From NCBI GenBank assembly GCA_023405705.1, contig JAEXXR010000281.1:1-5604 (forward strand): 5,604 bases of DNA, in the 5' to 3' direction. Of this stretch, positions 1 through 5,604 are shown one piece after another. Below the pieces are notes generated by a model. The model did not search any database. It saw only the letters and a program-made list of their open reading frames with translations, and was not told the origin of the DNA. The number at the start of each line of letters is the position of its first letter. Positions within the stretch are counted from its first letter, which is position 1. The translations under genes were made by a program, and so were the position numbers. The stretch comes from Actinomycetes bacterium. Its GTDB lineage: Bacteria > Actinomycetota > Thermoleophilia > Solirubrobacterales > Solirubrobacteraceae.

Positions 1-314
1 AGGCCGACGAGGTCCGCGGCGGAGACGGTCGCCGGCAGCTCCAGCGCGGCGTGCACGGTCGCCGCCGAGCCCTTGTCGAGGTAGGGCGGCTCAGAGGTCG
101 CGAGCAGCAGCGAGGCTGCACCGGCGATCTCGTCGGCGAGCGGCAGCGCGGCGGCGACGGCGAGCGTGACGGCGTCCTCGTCGTGGGCGGCGACCGTGCG
201 CGCCTGGCGGCCGGGGGAGCCGGCGTCGCCGAAGGCGGTCGTCGCGAGGCCGTGCGCGGGCAGGTGGACGGCGTAGGCGCCGATCGCGCCGAGGGGCGAG
301 GGGTCAGACGGCAA
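1..314 (-). CDS. Thiolase-fold HMG-CoA synthase / KAS III-like enzyme, N-terminal part, TTG start, cut by window edge
   Basis: The minus strand carries an open frame from TTG at 314 to the left edge, 104 complete codons. It begins MPSDPSPLGAIGAYAVHLPA, like the opening strand of thiolase-superfamily condensing enzymes. Conserved-looking blocks are AAHDEDAVTLAVAAAL (about 42-57), LLLATSEPPYLDKGSAATVH (about 69-88) and ATVSAADLVG at the edge. This layout resembles the N-terminal half of HMG-CoA synthases and the archaeal/actinobacterial HMGS-like proteins that often work with an OB-fold/zinc-ribbon partner. Glu75 falls where HMG-CoA synthases carry their catalytic acid (compare GTE...DKSK in the animal enzyme). 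The nucleophilic cysteine would lie beyond the window, so activity cannot be judged. The TTG is supported by GGAGGA 6 nt upstream and the absence of any in-frame ATG or GTG nearby. It follows the DppD-like ATPase by 31 nt and is probably in the same operon. KAS III or a non-catalytic thiolase-like protein are alternatives. Confidence 0.72.
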   Translation of the reverse strand, partial: MPSDPSPLGAIGAYAVHLPAHGLATTAFGDAGSPGRQARTVAAHDEDAVTLAVAAALPLADEIAGAASLLLATSEPPYLDKGSAATVHAALELPATVSAADLVG

Positions 315-320
315 GGCGGG

Positions 321-326
321 TCCTCC
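321..326 (-). promoter_or_regulatory. Ribosome binding site for the TTG-started gene
   Basis: The minus strand reads GGAGGA here, 6 nt (CCCGCC) ahead of TTG at 314-312. This near-perfect Shine-Dalgarno sequence is what fixes the start of the truncated CoA-enzyme gene at TTG. It lies in the 31-nt gap (315-345) after the ATPase stop. I see no terminator hairpin in that gap. Confidence 0.75.
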
Positions 327-345
327 GGTCAGGCGTTCGATGCGT

Positions 346-1398
346 TCAGCGGTCGGCCGCGGCCGAGCCGGTGGCGGCCGGCGGCGACGCCGGCTCGGCT
401 CCGAGCGGGTGGATGCAGCGGTAGCCGTCGCGCGTGCCGGCTTCGCCGGTCCAGGGGATCGGCGCGGCGCGGCAGTCGTCGTCGGCGCGCGGGCAGCGGC
501 CGGCGAAGCGGCAGCCGGCGAAGGCGGTCGTGACGCGCGGCGCGGAGCCCTCGATGCCGCGGATCGGCCCGTCGGCGCTCCAGCTCGGCACGGCCGACAG
601 CAGCCCCGCGCTGTACGGGTGGTGGGGCTCCAGCAGCACGCGCCGGGTCGGGCCGACCTCGGCCGCCTGCCCGCCGTACATGACGACGATGCGGTCGCAG
701 AGGTCGGCGGCGAGCAGCAGGTCGTGGGTGACGAAGATCAGCGCGACGCCCAGCTCGGCGACGAGGTCGCGGAAGAGCGCGACGACCTCGGCCTGCGTCG
801 TCACGTCGAGCGCGGTCGTGCACTCGTCCGCCAGCACGATCTGCGGCTCGGAGACGACCGCCAGCGCGATCGCGACGCGCTGGCGCTGGCCGCCGGAGAG
901 CTGGTGCGGGTAGGAGCCGAGGACCCGCTCGGGGTCGTCGATCTGCATCCGCTCCAGCACCGTCCGCATCTTCTGCTCCGCGTCGGCCTTGCTCAGCTCC
1001 GGCTTGTGCGCCTTCAGCACCTCGCGCAGCTGCGAGCGGACCTTCAGGACCGGGTTGAGCGAGCGCGACGCGTCCTGGAAGACGGTCCCGATGCGCGCGC
1101 CGCGGACGACGTCGGTGCGGTCGACGCCGGGCGCGACGACCTGCTCGCCGCCGACCGCGACCGCCCCGTGCGCGACCGTCACGTTCTTGTCGAGCAGCCC
1201 GATCAGCGTGCGCACGAGCGTCGTCTTGCCGGAGCCCGACTCGCCGACGACGCCGACGATCTCGCCCGGGCGCAGGTCGAGGTCGAGCCCGTCGACGAGC
1301 AGCAGCGTGTCGTCGGCGAGGCGCGCCTCCACGCGCAGGTCGTCGATCCGCAGCGCCGGCTCGGCGGTCGTGGTCGGGAGAGGAGCGGTGGCGGTCAT
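346..1398 (-). CDS. Oligopeptide/dipeptide ABC transporter ATPase, DppD/OppD-like, with four-Cys C-terminal domain
   Basis: This second ATPase (350 aa) should pair with the F-like ATPase beneath the two permeases. Motifs are Walker A GESGSGKT (52-59, Lys58), Q-loop Gln108 in FQDASRSLNP, signature LSGGQRQR (167-174), Walker B IVLADE (187-192) and switch His225 in FVTHDL. After Walker B, residue 193 is Cys (ADECTTALD) where the family normally has Pro. The C-terminal oligopeptide-type extension is complete: HHPYSAGLLSAVP (259-271), an IRGIEGSAP linker (279-287), then cysteines 296, 302, 309 and 328 in the pattern C-x5-C-x6-C-x18-C. In some DppD proteins these cysteines hold a [4Fe-4S] cluster; whether this one does is inference. 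The ATG overlaps the upstream stop by one base (TGATG), and only a weak purine-rich GGAAG precedes it. No AGA arginine codons were found. A longer frame to about 1779 is read-through of the permease gene. Confidence 0.95.
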   Translation of the reverse strand: MTATAPLPTTTAEPALRIDDLRVEARLADDTLLLVDGLDLDLRPGEIVGVVGESGSGKTTLVRTLIGLLDKNVTVAHGAVAVGGEQVVAPGVDRTDVVRGARIGTVFQDASRSLNPVLKVRSQLREVLKAHKPELSKADAEQKMRTVLERMQIDDPERVLGSYPHQLSGGQRQRVAIALAVVSEPQIVLADECTTALDVTTQAEVVALFRDLVAELGVALIFVTHDLLLAADLCDRIVVMYGGQAAEVGPTRRVLLEPHHPYSAGLLSAVPSWSADGPIRGIEGSAPRVTTAFAGCRFAGRCPRADDDCRAAPIPWTGEAGTRDGYRCIHPLGAEPASPPAATGSAAADR

Positions 1399-2312
1399 CA
1401 GAACTTCCGCTTCTTCGGGTCGTAGTGGCTCAGCAGCGCGTCGCCCAGCAGGTTGACGAGCAGCACGACGACGGTGATCGCGATGCCGGCGAAGGTCGAG
1501 ATCCACCACGCCTGCGTCAGCACCTCTCTGCCGGAGGCGAGGATCTGGCCCCACGAGATGTCGGGCGGCTGGATCCCGAGGTTGAGGAAGCTGAGCGCCG
1601 ACTCGATCAGGATCGCGGTGCCGACCTGCAGCGTCGCCAGCACGACGATCACGCCGGTCAGGTTCGGCAGCACGTGGCGCAGCACGATCCGCGCGCTGGA
1701 GGCGCCCGCGGCGCGCAGCCCGAGCACGAACTGCCGCTCGCGCAGCGCCATCGTCTCGGCGCGCACGACGCGCGCGCACGGCGCCCAGCCGGTCAGCGCC
1801 AGCACGACGATCAGGACGCCGAGCGAGGAGCCGCGGTTAGCGATGATCGCGAGCGCGATCAGCACGAACGGCAGCGCCAGCTGCGCCTCGATGAAGCGCG
1901 AGACGACGGTGTCGACCCAGCCGCGCTTGTAGCCGGCGAGCAGGCCGATCAGCGTGCCGGGGACGATCGCGACGAGCGTGCCGACCAGGCCGATCAGCAG
2001 CGTCAGCCGGCCGCCGGTGACCATCCGCGACAGCAGGTCGCGGCCGAGCTTGTCGGTCCCGAGCGGGTGCGACATCGAGCCGCCGTCCATGAAGAAGGGC
2101 GGCAGCAGCGTCTGGTCGAGGTGCTGCCTGTGCGGGTCGGGCAGCACGCCCAGCAGCGGCACGACCAGCACGACCAGCGCGATGAAGGCGAGCGGCAGCG
2201 ACAGCCACAGCACCGCGCGCGAGCGGCGGATGCGGCGCGCGGTCGCGGGCGACGGCGCGATCGCCGGGGTGACGGCGGCAAGCTCGGTCGCGGTCGATTC
2301 GGTGGCGGACAT
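1398..2312 (-). CDS. ABC transporter permease, DppC/OppC-like
   Basis: This is the second channel-forming membrane subunit (304 aa). It has a hydrophilic N-terminal tail with a basic stretch (ARRIRRSR, about 25-32) before TM1 at about 33-57, as is usual for DppC proteins with a cytoplasmic N-terminus. HPLGTDKLGRDLLSRMVTGG (82-101) is the highly conserved DppC motif just ahead of the transport domain. The EAA loop is at about 191-219 (FVLGLRAAGASSARIVLRHV, then LPNLTG). ESALSFLNLGIQPPDISWGQ (237-256) and the end GDALLSHYDP (290-299) are also typical. The ATG at 2312 is preceded by GAGGAG overlapping the stop of the first permease, with a 10-nt spacer. The gene ends in TGATG, sharing one base with the start of the next ATPase. 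A longer frame up to about 2864 was rejected as read-through of the first permease gene in another frame. Confidence 0.95.
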   Translation of the reverse strand: MSATESTATELAAVTPAIAPSPATARRIRRSRAVLWLSLPLAFIALVVLVVPLLGVLPDPHRQHLDQTLLPPFFMDGGSMSHPLGTDKLGRDLLSRMVTGGRLTLLIGLVGTLVAIVPGTLIGLLAGYKRGWVDTVVSRFIEAQLALPFVLIALAIIANRGSSLGVLIVVLALTGWAPCARVVRAETMALRERQFVLGLRAAGASSARIVLRHVLPNLTGVIVVLATLQVGTAILIESALSFLNLGIQPPDISWGQILASGREVLTQAWWISTFAGIAITVVVLLVNLLGDALLSHYDPKKRKF

Positions 2313-2322
2313 CCGGTCGAAT

Positions 2323-2328
2323 CTCCTC
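2323..2328 (-). promoter_or_regulatory. Ribosome binding site for the DppC-like permease
   Basis: The minus strand reads GAGGAG, overlapping the TGA stop of the DppB-like permease, with a 10-nt spacer to ATG 2312. Ribosomes finishing the first permease would be placed directly on this site, which fits roughly matched production of the two channel subunits. Confidence 0.65.
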
Positions 2329-3250
2329 AGCGCAGGCGCGGGTCGACGACGACGTAGAGCAGGTCGACGAGCAGGTTGAGCGCGACGAAGGCGACGGCCC
2401 CGACGATCACGACCGCCTGCGCGAGCGTGTAGTCGCGGAACTGGACGGCCTCCAGCGCCAGCGTCCCGAGCCCCGGCCACGAGTAGACGTACTCGACCGC
2501 GACGGCGCCCGACAGCAGCACGCCCGTCTGCAGCGCGGTGACGGTCAGCACCGGCAGCGCCGCGTTGCGCAGCGCGTGCAGGCCGACGATCCGGCGGGAG
2601 CTGAGGCCGCGCGCCCGCGCCGCGTCGATGTAGGGCTCGGCGAGCACCTCGGCCATCGAGGCGCGCGTCAGCCGCGCGATGTGCGCGAGCGGCAGCAGCG
2701 ACAGCGTCACCGCCGGCAGGATCAGGTGGTCGAGCCCTCCCGACTGGCCCGATGGCAGCAATCTCAGCTGCACCGCGAAGATCAGGATCAGCATCAGCCC
2801 GAGCCAGAAGACGGGGACCGACTGGCCCAGCAGCGCGACGGTCGAGGCGGCGCGGTCCCACCACGTCCCCTCCTTCACCGCCGCCAGGGTCCCCAGCGGC
2901 ACGCCGATCAGGATCGCCAGGAACATCGCCGCGGCGAGCAGCTGGATCGACTGCGGCAGGCGCGAGGAGATCAGCTCGGCGTTGGAGCGGAAGTACTGGA
3001 GCGAGTTGCCCAGCTCGCCGCGGACGGTGTCGCCGAGGTAGACGACGTACTGCTCGGCGATCGGCTTGTCGAGCCCGAGCTCGGCGCGCATCGCGTCGAT
3101 CTGCTCGCGCTCGGCGAGCGGCCCGAGGATGTTGTACACGGGGTCGCCCGAGAGGTGCCCGAGCGCGAACGCGGCCGTCAGCGCGAGCAGCAGCGTGACG
3201 AGCGCGGCGCCGAGCTTGCGGGCGCCGAAGTTGACGAGCGACGTGCTCAC
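2327..3250 (-). CDS. ABC transporter permease, DppB/OppB-like
   Basis: This is one of the two integral membrane subunits of the importer channel (307 aa). TM1 is at about residues 12-31, followed by the periplasmic segment with GDPVYNILGP and LGLDKPIAEQY typical of DppB. Further hydrophobic segments lie at about 101-124, 135-160, 177-190, 231-251 and 276-301. The cytoplasmic EAA loop that docks on an ATPase is at about 201-233 (DAARARGLSSRRIVGLHALR, ending NAALP). YSWPGLGTLALEAV and the C-terminal LLVDLLYVVVDPRLR are family hallmarks. I choose the GTG at 3250 because it forms a 4-nt GTGA overlap with the upstream ATPase stop, has GGAGGT 6 nt upstream, and gives the normal N-terminus. Longer frames that run upstream to about 3721 only read through the ATPase gene in another frame. 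A 14-nt gap separates it from the next permease. Confidence 0.95.
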   Translation of the reverse strand: MSTSLVNFGARKLGAALVTLLLALTAAFALGHLSGDPVYNILGPLAEREQIDAMRAELGLDKPIAEQYVVYLGDTVRGELGNSLQYFRSNAELISSRLPQSIQLLAAAMFLAILIGVPLGTLAAVKEGTWWDRAASTVALLGQSVPVFWLGLMLILIFAVQLRLLPSGQSGGLDHLILPAVTLSLLPLAHIARLTRASMAEVLAEPYIDAARARGLSSRRIVGLHALRNAALPVLTVTALQTGVLLSGAVAVEYVYSWPGLGTLALEAVQFRDYTLAQAVVIVGAVAFVALNLLVDLLYVVVDPRLR

Positions 3251-4137
3251 AGCGCCACCTCCGCTCCGGAAGGAGGAGCCCCTTGGGCGAGTTCTTCCGA
3301 GCCGTTCCGAGGCCGCAGGCCGAGCGAACGGCCCGGAACAGCCGCGATCAGCTGACGGGTGTAGGTCTCCTGCGGCGCGTCGAGCACGACCGCGGTCTCG
3401 CCCTGCTCGACGACTCTGCCGTGCCGCATCACGTAGACGCGGTCGGAGATCCGCCGCACGACCGAGAGGTCGTGGCTGATGAAGAGGATCGCGACGCCGG
3501 TGCTCTCGCGCAGCTCCAGCAGCAGCCGCAGCACCTCGGCCTGGACGGAGACGTCGAGGCCGGAGGTCGGCTCGTCGGCGACGAGCACGCGCGGCCGCAT
3601 CAGCAGCGCGCGGGCGATGCAGACGCGCTGCGCCTGCCCGCCCGAGAGCTGGTGCGGGTAGCGGTCGAGCAGGTCGGGCGACAGCCGCACCTGCGCGAGC
3701 AGGCCGGCGTCGTCGATCCATCCCGTCCGCTCCGGCTGGAGCCCGCGCAGCTCCTTGAAGCCCGCCTTGACGCTCTGGCGCGGGTCGAGCGAGCCGTGCG
3801 GGTCCTGGAAGATCACCTGGACCTCCGGGCGCAGCGCGCGGATCTGCTTCTGGCTCAGCGTTGCGAGGTCGCGGCCGAGCAGCTCGACCGTCCCCGACGT
3901 GTGCGCGCCGAGGGCGGTCAGGGCCATCGCCAGCGTCGTCTTGCCCGAGCCCGACTCGCCGACGACGGCGACGACCTCGCCGGCGTGCAGGTCGAGCGAG
4001 ACGCCGTCGACGGCGGCGAAGCGCTCGCCCCGCCCGCCGCCGCGGCGCTGGTGGACGACGGTGAGGTCGCTGACGCCGACGATCCGCTCACGGCTCGTGG
4101 ACGTCTCGGCCACGGGGATGTCGGCGTCGCGGCCCAT
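3247..4137 (-). CDS. Oligopeptide/dipeptide ABC transporter ATPase, OppF/DppF-like
   Basis: This cytoplasmic nucleotide-binding subunit (296 aa) powers the importer together with the second ATPase at 346-1398. Visible motifs are Walker A GESGSGKT (residues 60-67, Lys66), Q-loop Gln111 in FQDPHGSLDP, signature LSGGQ (164-168), Walker B VLVADE (184-189) followed by PTSGLD, and switch His222 in FISHDL. The segment LSPDLLDRYPHQLSGG is typical of the F-type ATPase. The C-terminus reaches only the start of the oligopeptide-type extension (YTRQLIAAVP, about 259-268) and then a short tail; it lacks the cysteine-rich part found in the partner ATPase, and is slightly shorter than the 320-330 aa common for OppF. 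The ATG lies 3 nt after the stop of the binding-protein gene with no clear Shine-Dalgarno, so translation probably depends on coupling. Its position between the binding protein and the permeases is unusual. Only about one of 30 arginines is AGA. Confidence 0.95.
   Translation of the reverse strand: MGRDADIPVAETSTSRERIVGVSDLTVVHQRRGGGRGERFAAVDGVSLDLHAGEVVAVVGESGSGKTTLAMALTALGAHTSGTVELLGRDLATLSQKQIRALRPEVQVIFQDPHGSLDPRQSVKAGFKELRGLQPERTGWIDDAGLLAQVRLSPDLLDRYPHQLSGGQAQRVCIARALLMRPRVLVADEPTSGLDVSVQAEVLRLLLELRESTGVAILFISHDLSVVRRISDRVYVMRHGRVVEQGETAVVLDAPQETYTRQLIAAVPGRSLGLRPRNGSEELAQGAPPSGAEVAL
3257..3262 (-). promoter_or_regulatory. Ribosome binding site for the DppB-like permease (decides GTG start)
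   Basis: The minus strand reads GGAGGT, 6 nt (GGCGCT) before GTG at 3250. It lies inside the last codons of the upstream ATPase gene and, together with the GTGA stop/start overlap, fixes the permease start. Confidence 0.75.
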
Positions 4138-4140
4138 CGC

Positions 4141-5604
4141 TCAGCCGAGCGTGACGCGGTCGAAGTCCGGGACGTTGAGCGGGCTGTACTCGAGCCCGTT
4201 GACGCCCTTGGAGCCGATGTTGAACGTCTGGTTGTAGAGCGGCGCGTAGCAGGCGTTGTCGACCACGGCGCGCGTGTTCAGCTCGTCGTAGATCGGCTGG
4301 GACGACTCCGCGTCGGGCTGCACGAGCGCTCTCTCGGTCAGCACGTCCAGCTCTCTGTCGGGGCAGTTGGCCGTGATCGACGTCGAGGTCATGAAGCCGT
4401 GCGCGAAGAAGTCCGGGTGCGCGACGTTCGGGACCGCGCCGAGCAGGTACATGCCGTCGATCTGGCGTCTGACGATTCTGCCGACGAGCGTGCCGTAGTC
4501 GACCGCGGTCAGTCTCACGTCGAAGCCGGCCTCCTGGAGCATCCCGGCGGTCGCCTCGGCGACGTCCTGGATGTTCGTGTACTTCGTCGGGTAGGTCAGC
4601 TCGATGCTCGGGCTCTGCCCTCTCAGCAGCGCCTTCGCCGCCTCGGGATCGGGCGTGACCTCCTCGGCCGGCTCCTCGCCGGGGAGCATGTTCAGCATGC
4701 CGCCGGTGGCGGTCGCTCTGCCCTGGAAGATCGACTCGACGAGCGCGTCGCGGTCGATCGCCAACTGCGCCGCTCTGCGCACGTCGACGTCGTCGAACGG
4801 CGCTCTGTCGGCCTGGATGAAGCCGGTGATCTTGACGGCCGTCGGTATCTCGGTGACGTCGAGGCCGGCGTCGGCGGCCGACTGGGCCTGCGTCGGCGGC
4901 AGGTCGAAGGCGACGTCGGCGGCCCCCGACTGCAGCAGCGAGAGGCGCTGCTGGGCGTCGGTCGCCCACGTGAAGGTGATGTCTCTCACGCCGGGCTGAT
5001 CGCCCCAGTAGTCGGCGTTGGCGGAGACCTGCATCGAGCGGCCGGGCAGCTCTCTGGTCCAGGTGAACGGACCGGTTCCGACCGGTGCCTTCGTGAAGCC
5101 CTCGCTGCCCTGCTCGCCGTAGTACCTCGGCGGCAGCGCGAAGACGGTCGTGAGCAGGTCGACGAGGTTGACCTGCGGCCTTCTCGTCGTGACGACGACG
5201 GTCTCCTCGCCCTCGGCTCTGACCGATCTGACGTTCGCGAAGTACGACTTGAGGATGCCGGCGGGGTTGTCGACGTTCTCCTGGATCGCGAAGGCCGCGG
5301 CTCTCGCGTCGAACGGCTCGCCGTTGGTGAAGCTGACGCCGGGGCGCAGTCTCAGCTCCCACGTCGTCTGGTCCGGGCGCGACCAGTCGACGACGAGGCC
5401 GTCTCTGGTCGGCTGCTCTCTGTCGTCGACCGCGACGAGCGGCTCCAGCATCGTGCCCCAGACGTACTGGCCGTCACGGGCGGAGACGATCGGGTCGAGG
5501 CCCGAGGGCGGCGCGGCGAGCACGACGCGCAGGTTCCCGTTCGGGGCGCCGGACGTGGCGCCGTCACCGCCGCCGGCAGTCGTGGCGGCAGAGGTGCTGC
5601 CGCC
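4141..5604 (-). CDS. Peptide-type ABC transporter substrate-binding lipoprotein (SBP family 5), 5'-truncated
   Basis: This is the extracytoplasmic binding protein that would capture the solute and deliver it to the two permeases downstream. The frame is open to the window edge, giving 487 residues before a TGA stop (plus-strand tca at 4141). The first 20 or so visible residues are Gly/Ser/Thr/Ala-rich (GGSTSAATTAGGG...), as in the linker that follows a lipobox cysteine; the signal peptide and that cysteine must lie off the right edge. The mature fold begins at NLRVVLAAPPSGLDPI. Family 5 landmarks are WELRLRPGVSFTNGEPFDA (about residues 82-100), APVGTGPF (about 173-180) and a YWG segment shortly after. 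Two cysteines, at about 414 and 452, could form a disulfide near the C-terminus. A GTG at 5523 is internal (Val of RVVLAA), not the start. Arginine codons are unusual: 18 of 31 are AGA. Substrate is unknown; peptide is the default for the family. Family assignment is firm. Confidence 0.95.
   Translation of the reverse strand, partial: GGSTSAATTAGGGDGATSGAPNGNLRVVLAAPPSGLDPIVSARDGQYVWGTMLEPLVAVDDREQPTRDGLVVDWSRPDQTTWELRLRPGVSFTNGEPFDARAAAFAIQENVDNPAGILKSYFANVRSVRAEGEETVVVTTRRPQVNLVDLLTTVFALPPRYYGEQGSEGFTKAPVGTGPFTWTRELPGRSMQVSANADYWGDQPGVRDITFTWATDAQQRLSLLQSGAADVAFDLPPTQAQSAADAGLDVTEIPTAVKITGFIQADRAPFDDVDVRRAAQLAIDRDALVESIFQGRATATGGMLNMLPGEEPAEEVTPDPEAAKALLRGQSPSIELTYPTKYTNIQDVAEATAGMLQEAGFDVRLTAVDYGTLVGRIVRRQIDGMYLLGAVPNVAHPDFFAHGFMTSTSITANCPDRELDVLTERALVQPDAESSQPIYDELNTRAVVDNACYAPLYNQTFNIGSKGVNGLEYSPLNVPDFDRVTLG

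Noticed and set aside
315..345. Terminator or promoter between the D-type ATPase and the CoA-enzyme gene
   Set aside because: The 31-nt gap shows no stem-loop with a T-run on the minus strand, and no recognisable -35/-10 pair. It holds only the ribosome binding site.
340..1425. Long plus-strand open frame opposite the D-type ATPase
   Set aside because: Its product is low-complexity, rich in Arg, Ala, Asp and Gly, with no recognisable domain. It is the antisense shadow of a clear ATPase gene in GC-rich DNA.
1425..2357. Plus-strand open frame of about 310 codons opposite the DppC-like permease
   Set aside because: The product is rich in Gln, Arg, Asp and His, as expected from antisense reading of a membrane protein gene. 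It has no family motif and no plausible ribosome binding site.
2313..2864. N-terminal extension of the DppC-like permease to about 2864
   Set aside because: The extra residues are Arg/Ala-rich out-of-frame reading of the DppB-like permease. The ATG at 2312 has a good ribosome binding site and gives a normal-length protein.
5071..5090. Short GACCGGT direct repeat
   Set aside because: It lies inside codons for the conserved PVGTGPF motif and is explained by the repeated Gly-Thr/Pro-Val coding in GC-rich DNA.
4088..5362. Second long minus-strand open frame overlapping the binding-protein gene
   Set aside because: It is another frame of the same strand, with an Arg-rich low-complexity product. 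The family 5 binding protein occupies the correct frame throughout.
5521..5523. GTG at 5523 as the start of the binding protein
   Set aside because: The frame stays open upstream to the window edge and encodes NGNLRV plus a Gly/Ser/Thr-rich linker typical of lipoproteins, so this GTG is an internal valine.
1..5604. CRISPR array, tRNA/rRNA gene, insertion sequence or attachment site
   Set aside because: I saw no regularly spaced repeats, no terminal inverted repeats, no tRNA-like cloverleaf arms and no transposase-like protein. Nearly every base is accounted for by the six minus-strand genes.

Overview
The window is a very GC-rich (about 70% by eye, not computed) stretch of bacterial DNA with strong third-position G/C bias. 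This fits a high-GC actinobacterium, possibly a soil member of Thermoleophilia/Solirubrobacterales, but that placement is inference from composition and protein style only. All supported genes lie on the minus strand, so transcription runs from the right edge (5604) to the left edge (1). The long plus-strand open frames are shadows caused by GC-rich codon bias.

In transcription order the window holds: (1) the substrate-binding lipoprotein of a peptide-type (SBP family 5) ABC importer, cut at its 5' end by the right edge (5604-4141); (2) an OppF/DppF-like ATPase (4137-3247); (3) a DppB-like permease (3250-2327, GTG start); (4) a DppC-like permease (2312-1398); (5) a DppD-like ATPase with a four-cysteine C-terminal domain (1398-346); (6) the first 104 residues of a thiolase-fold HMG-CoA-synthase/KAS-III-like enzyme, starting at TTG 314 and cut by the left edge. 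Junctions are very tight: a 3-nt gap, a 4-nt GTGA overlap, a 14-nt gap, a 1-nt TGATG overlap and a 31-nt gap. This indicates one polycistronic unit with translational coupling. No promoter or terminator is visible; both ends of the operon lie outside the window.

Genes 1-5 make a complete type I importer: lipid-anchored binding protein, two-permease channel and two different ATPases. The cargo is probably peptides or another small solute, but it cannot be read from the sequence. The gene order (binding protein, F-type ATPase, B, C, D-type ATPase) departs from the usual A-B-C-D-F order, and a CoA-type enzyme is attached at the end.

The most striking anomaly is codon choice. The binding-protein gene encodes 18 of its 31 visible arginines with AGA, while the four transporter genes behind it use AGA only about 3 times in about 98 arginines. 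The rest of the binding-protein gene keeps G/C-rich third positions. Nothing here is a demonstrably new system; the AGA bias and the TTG-started CoA enzyme deserve the second look.
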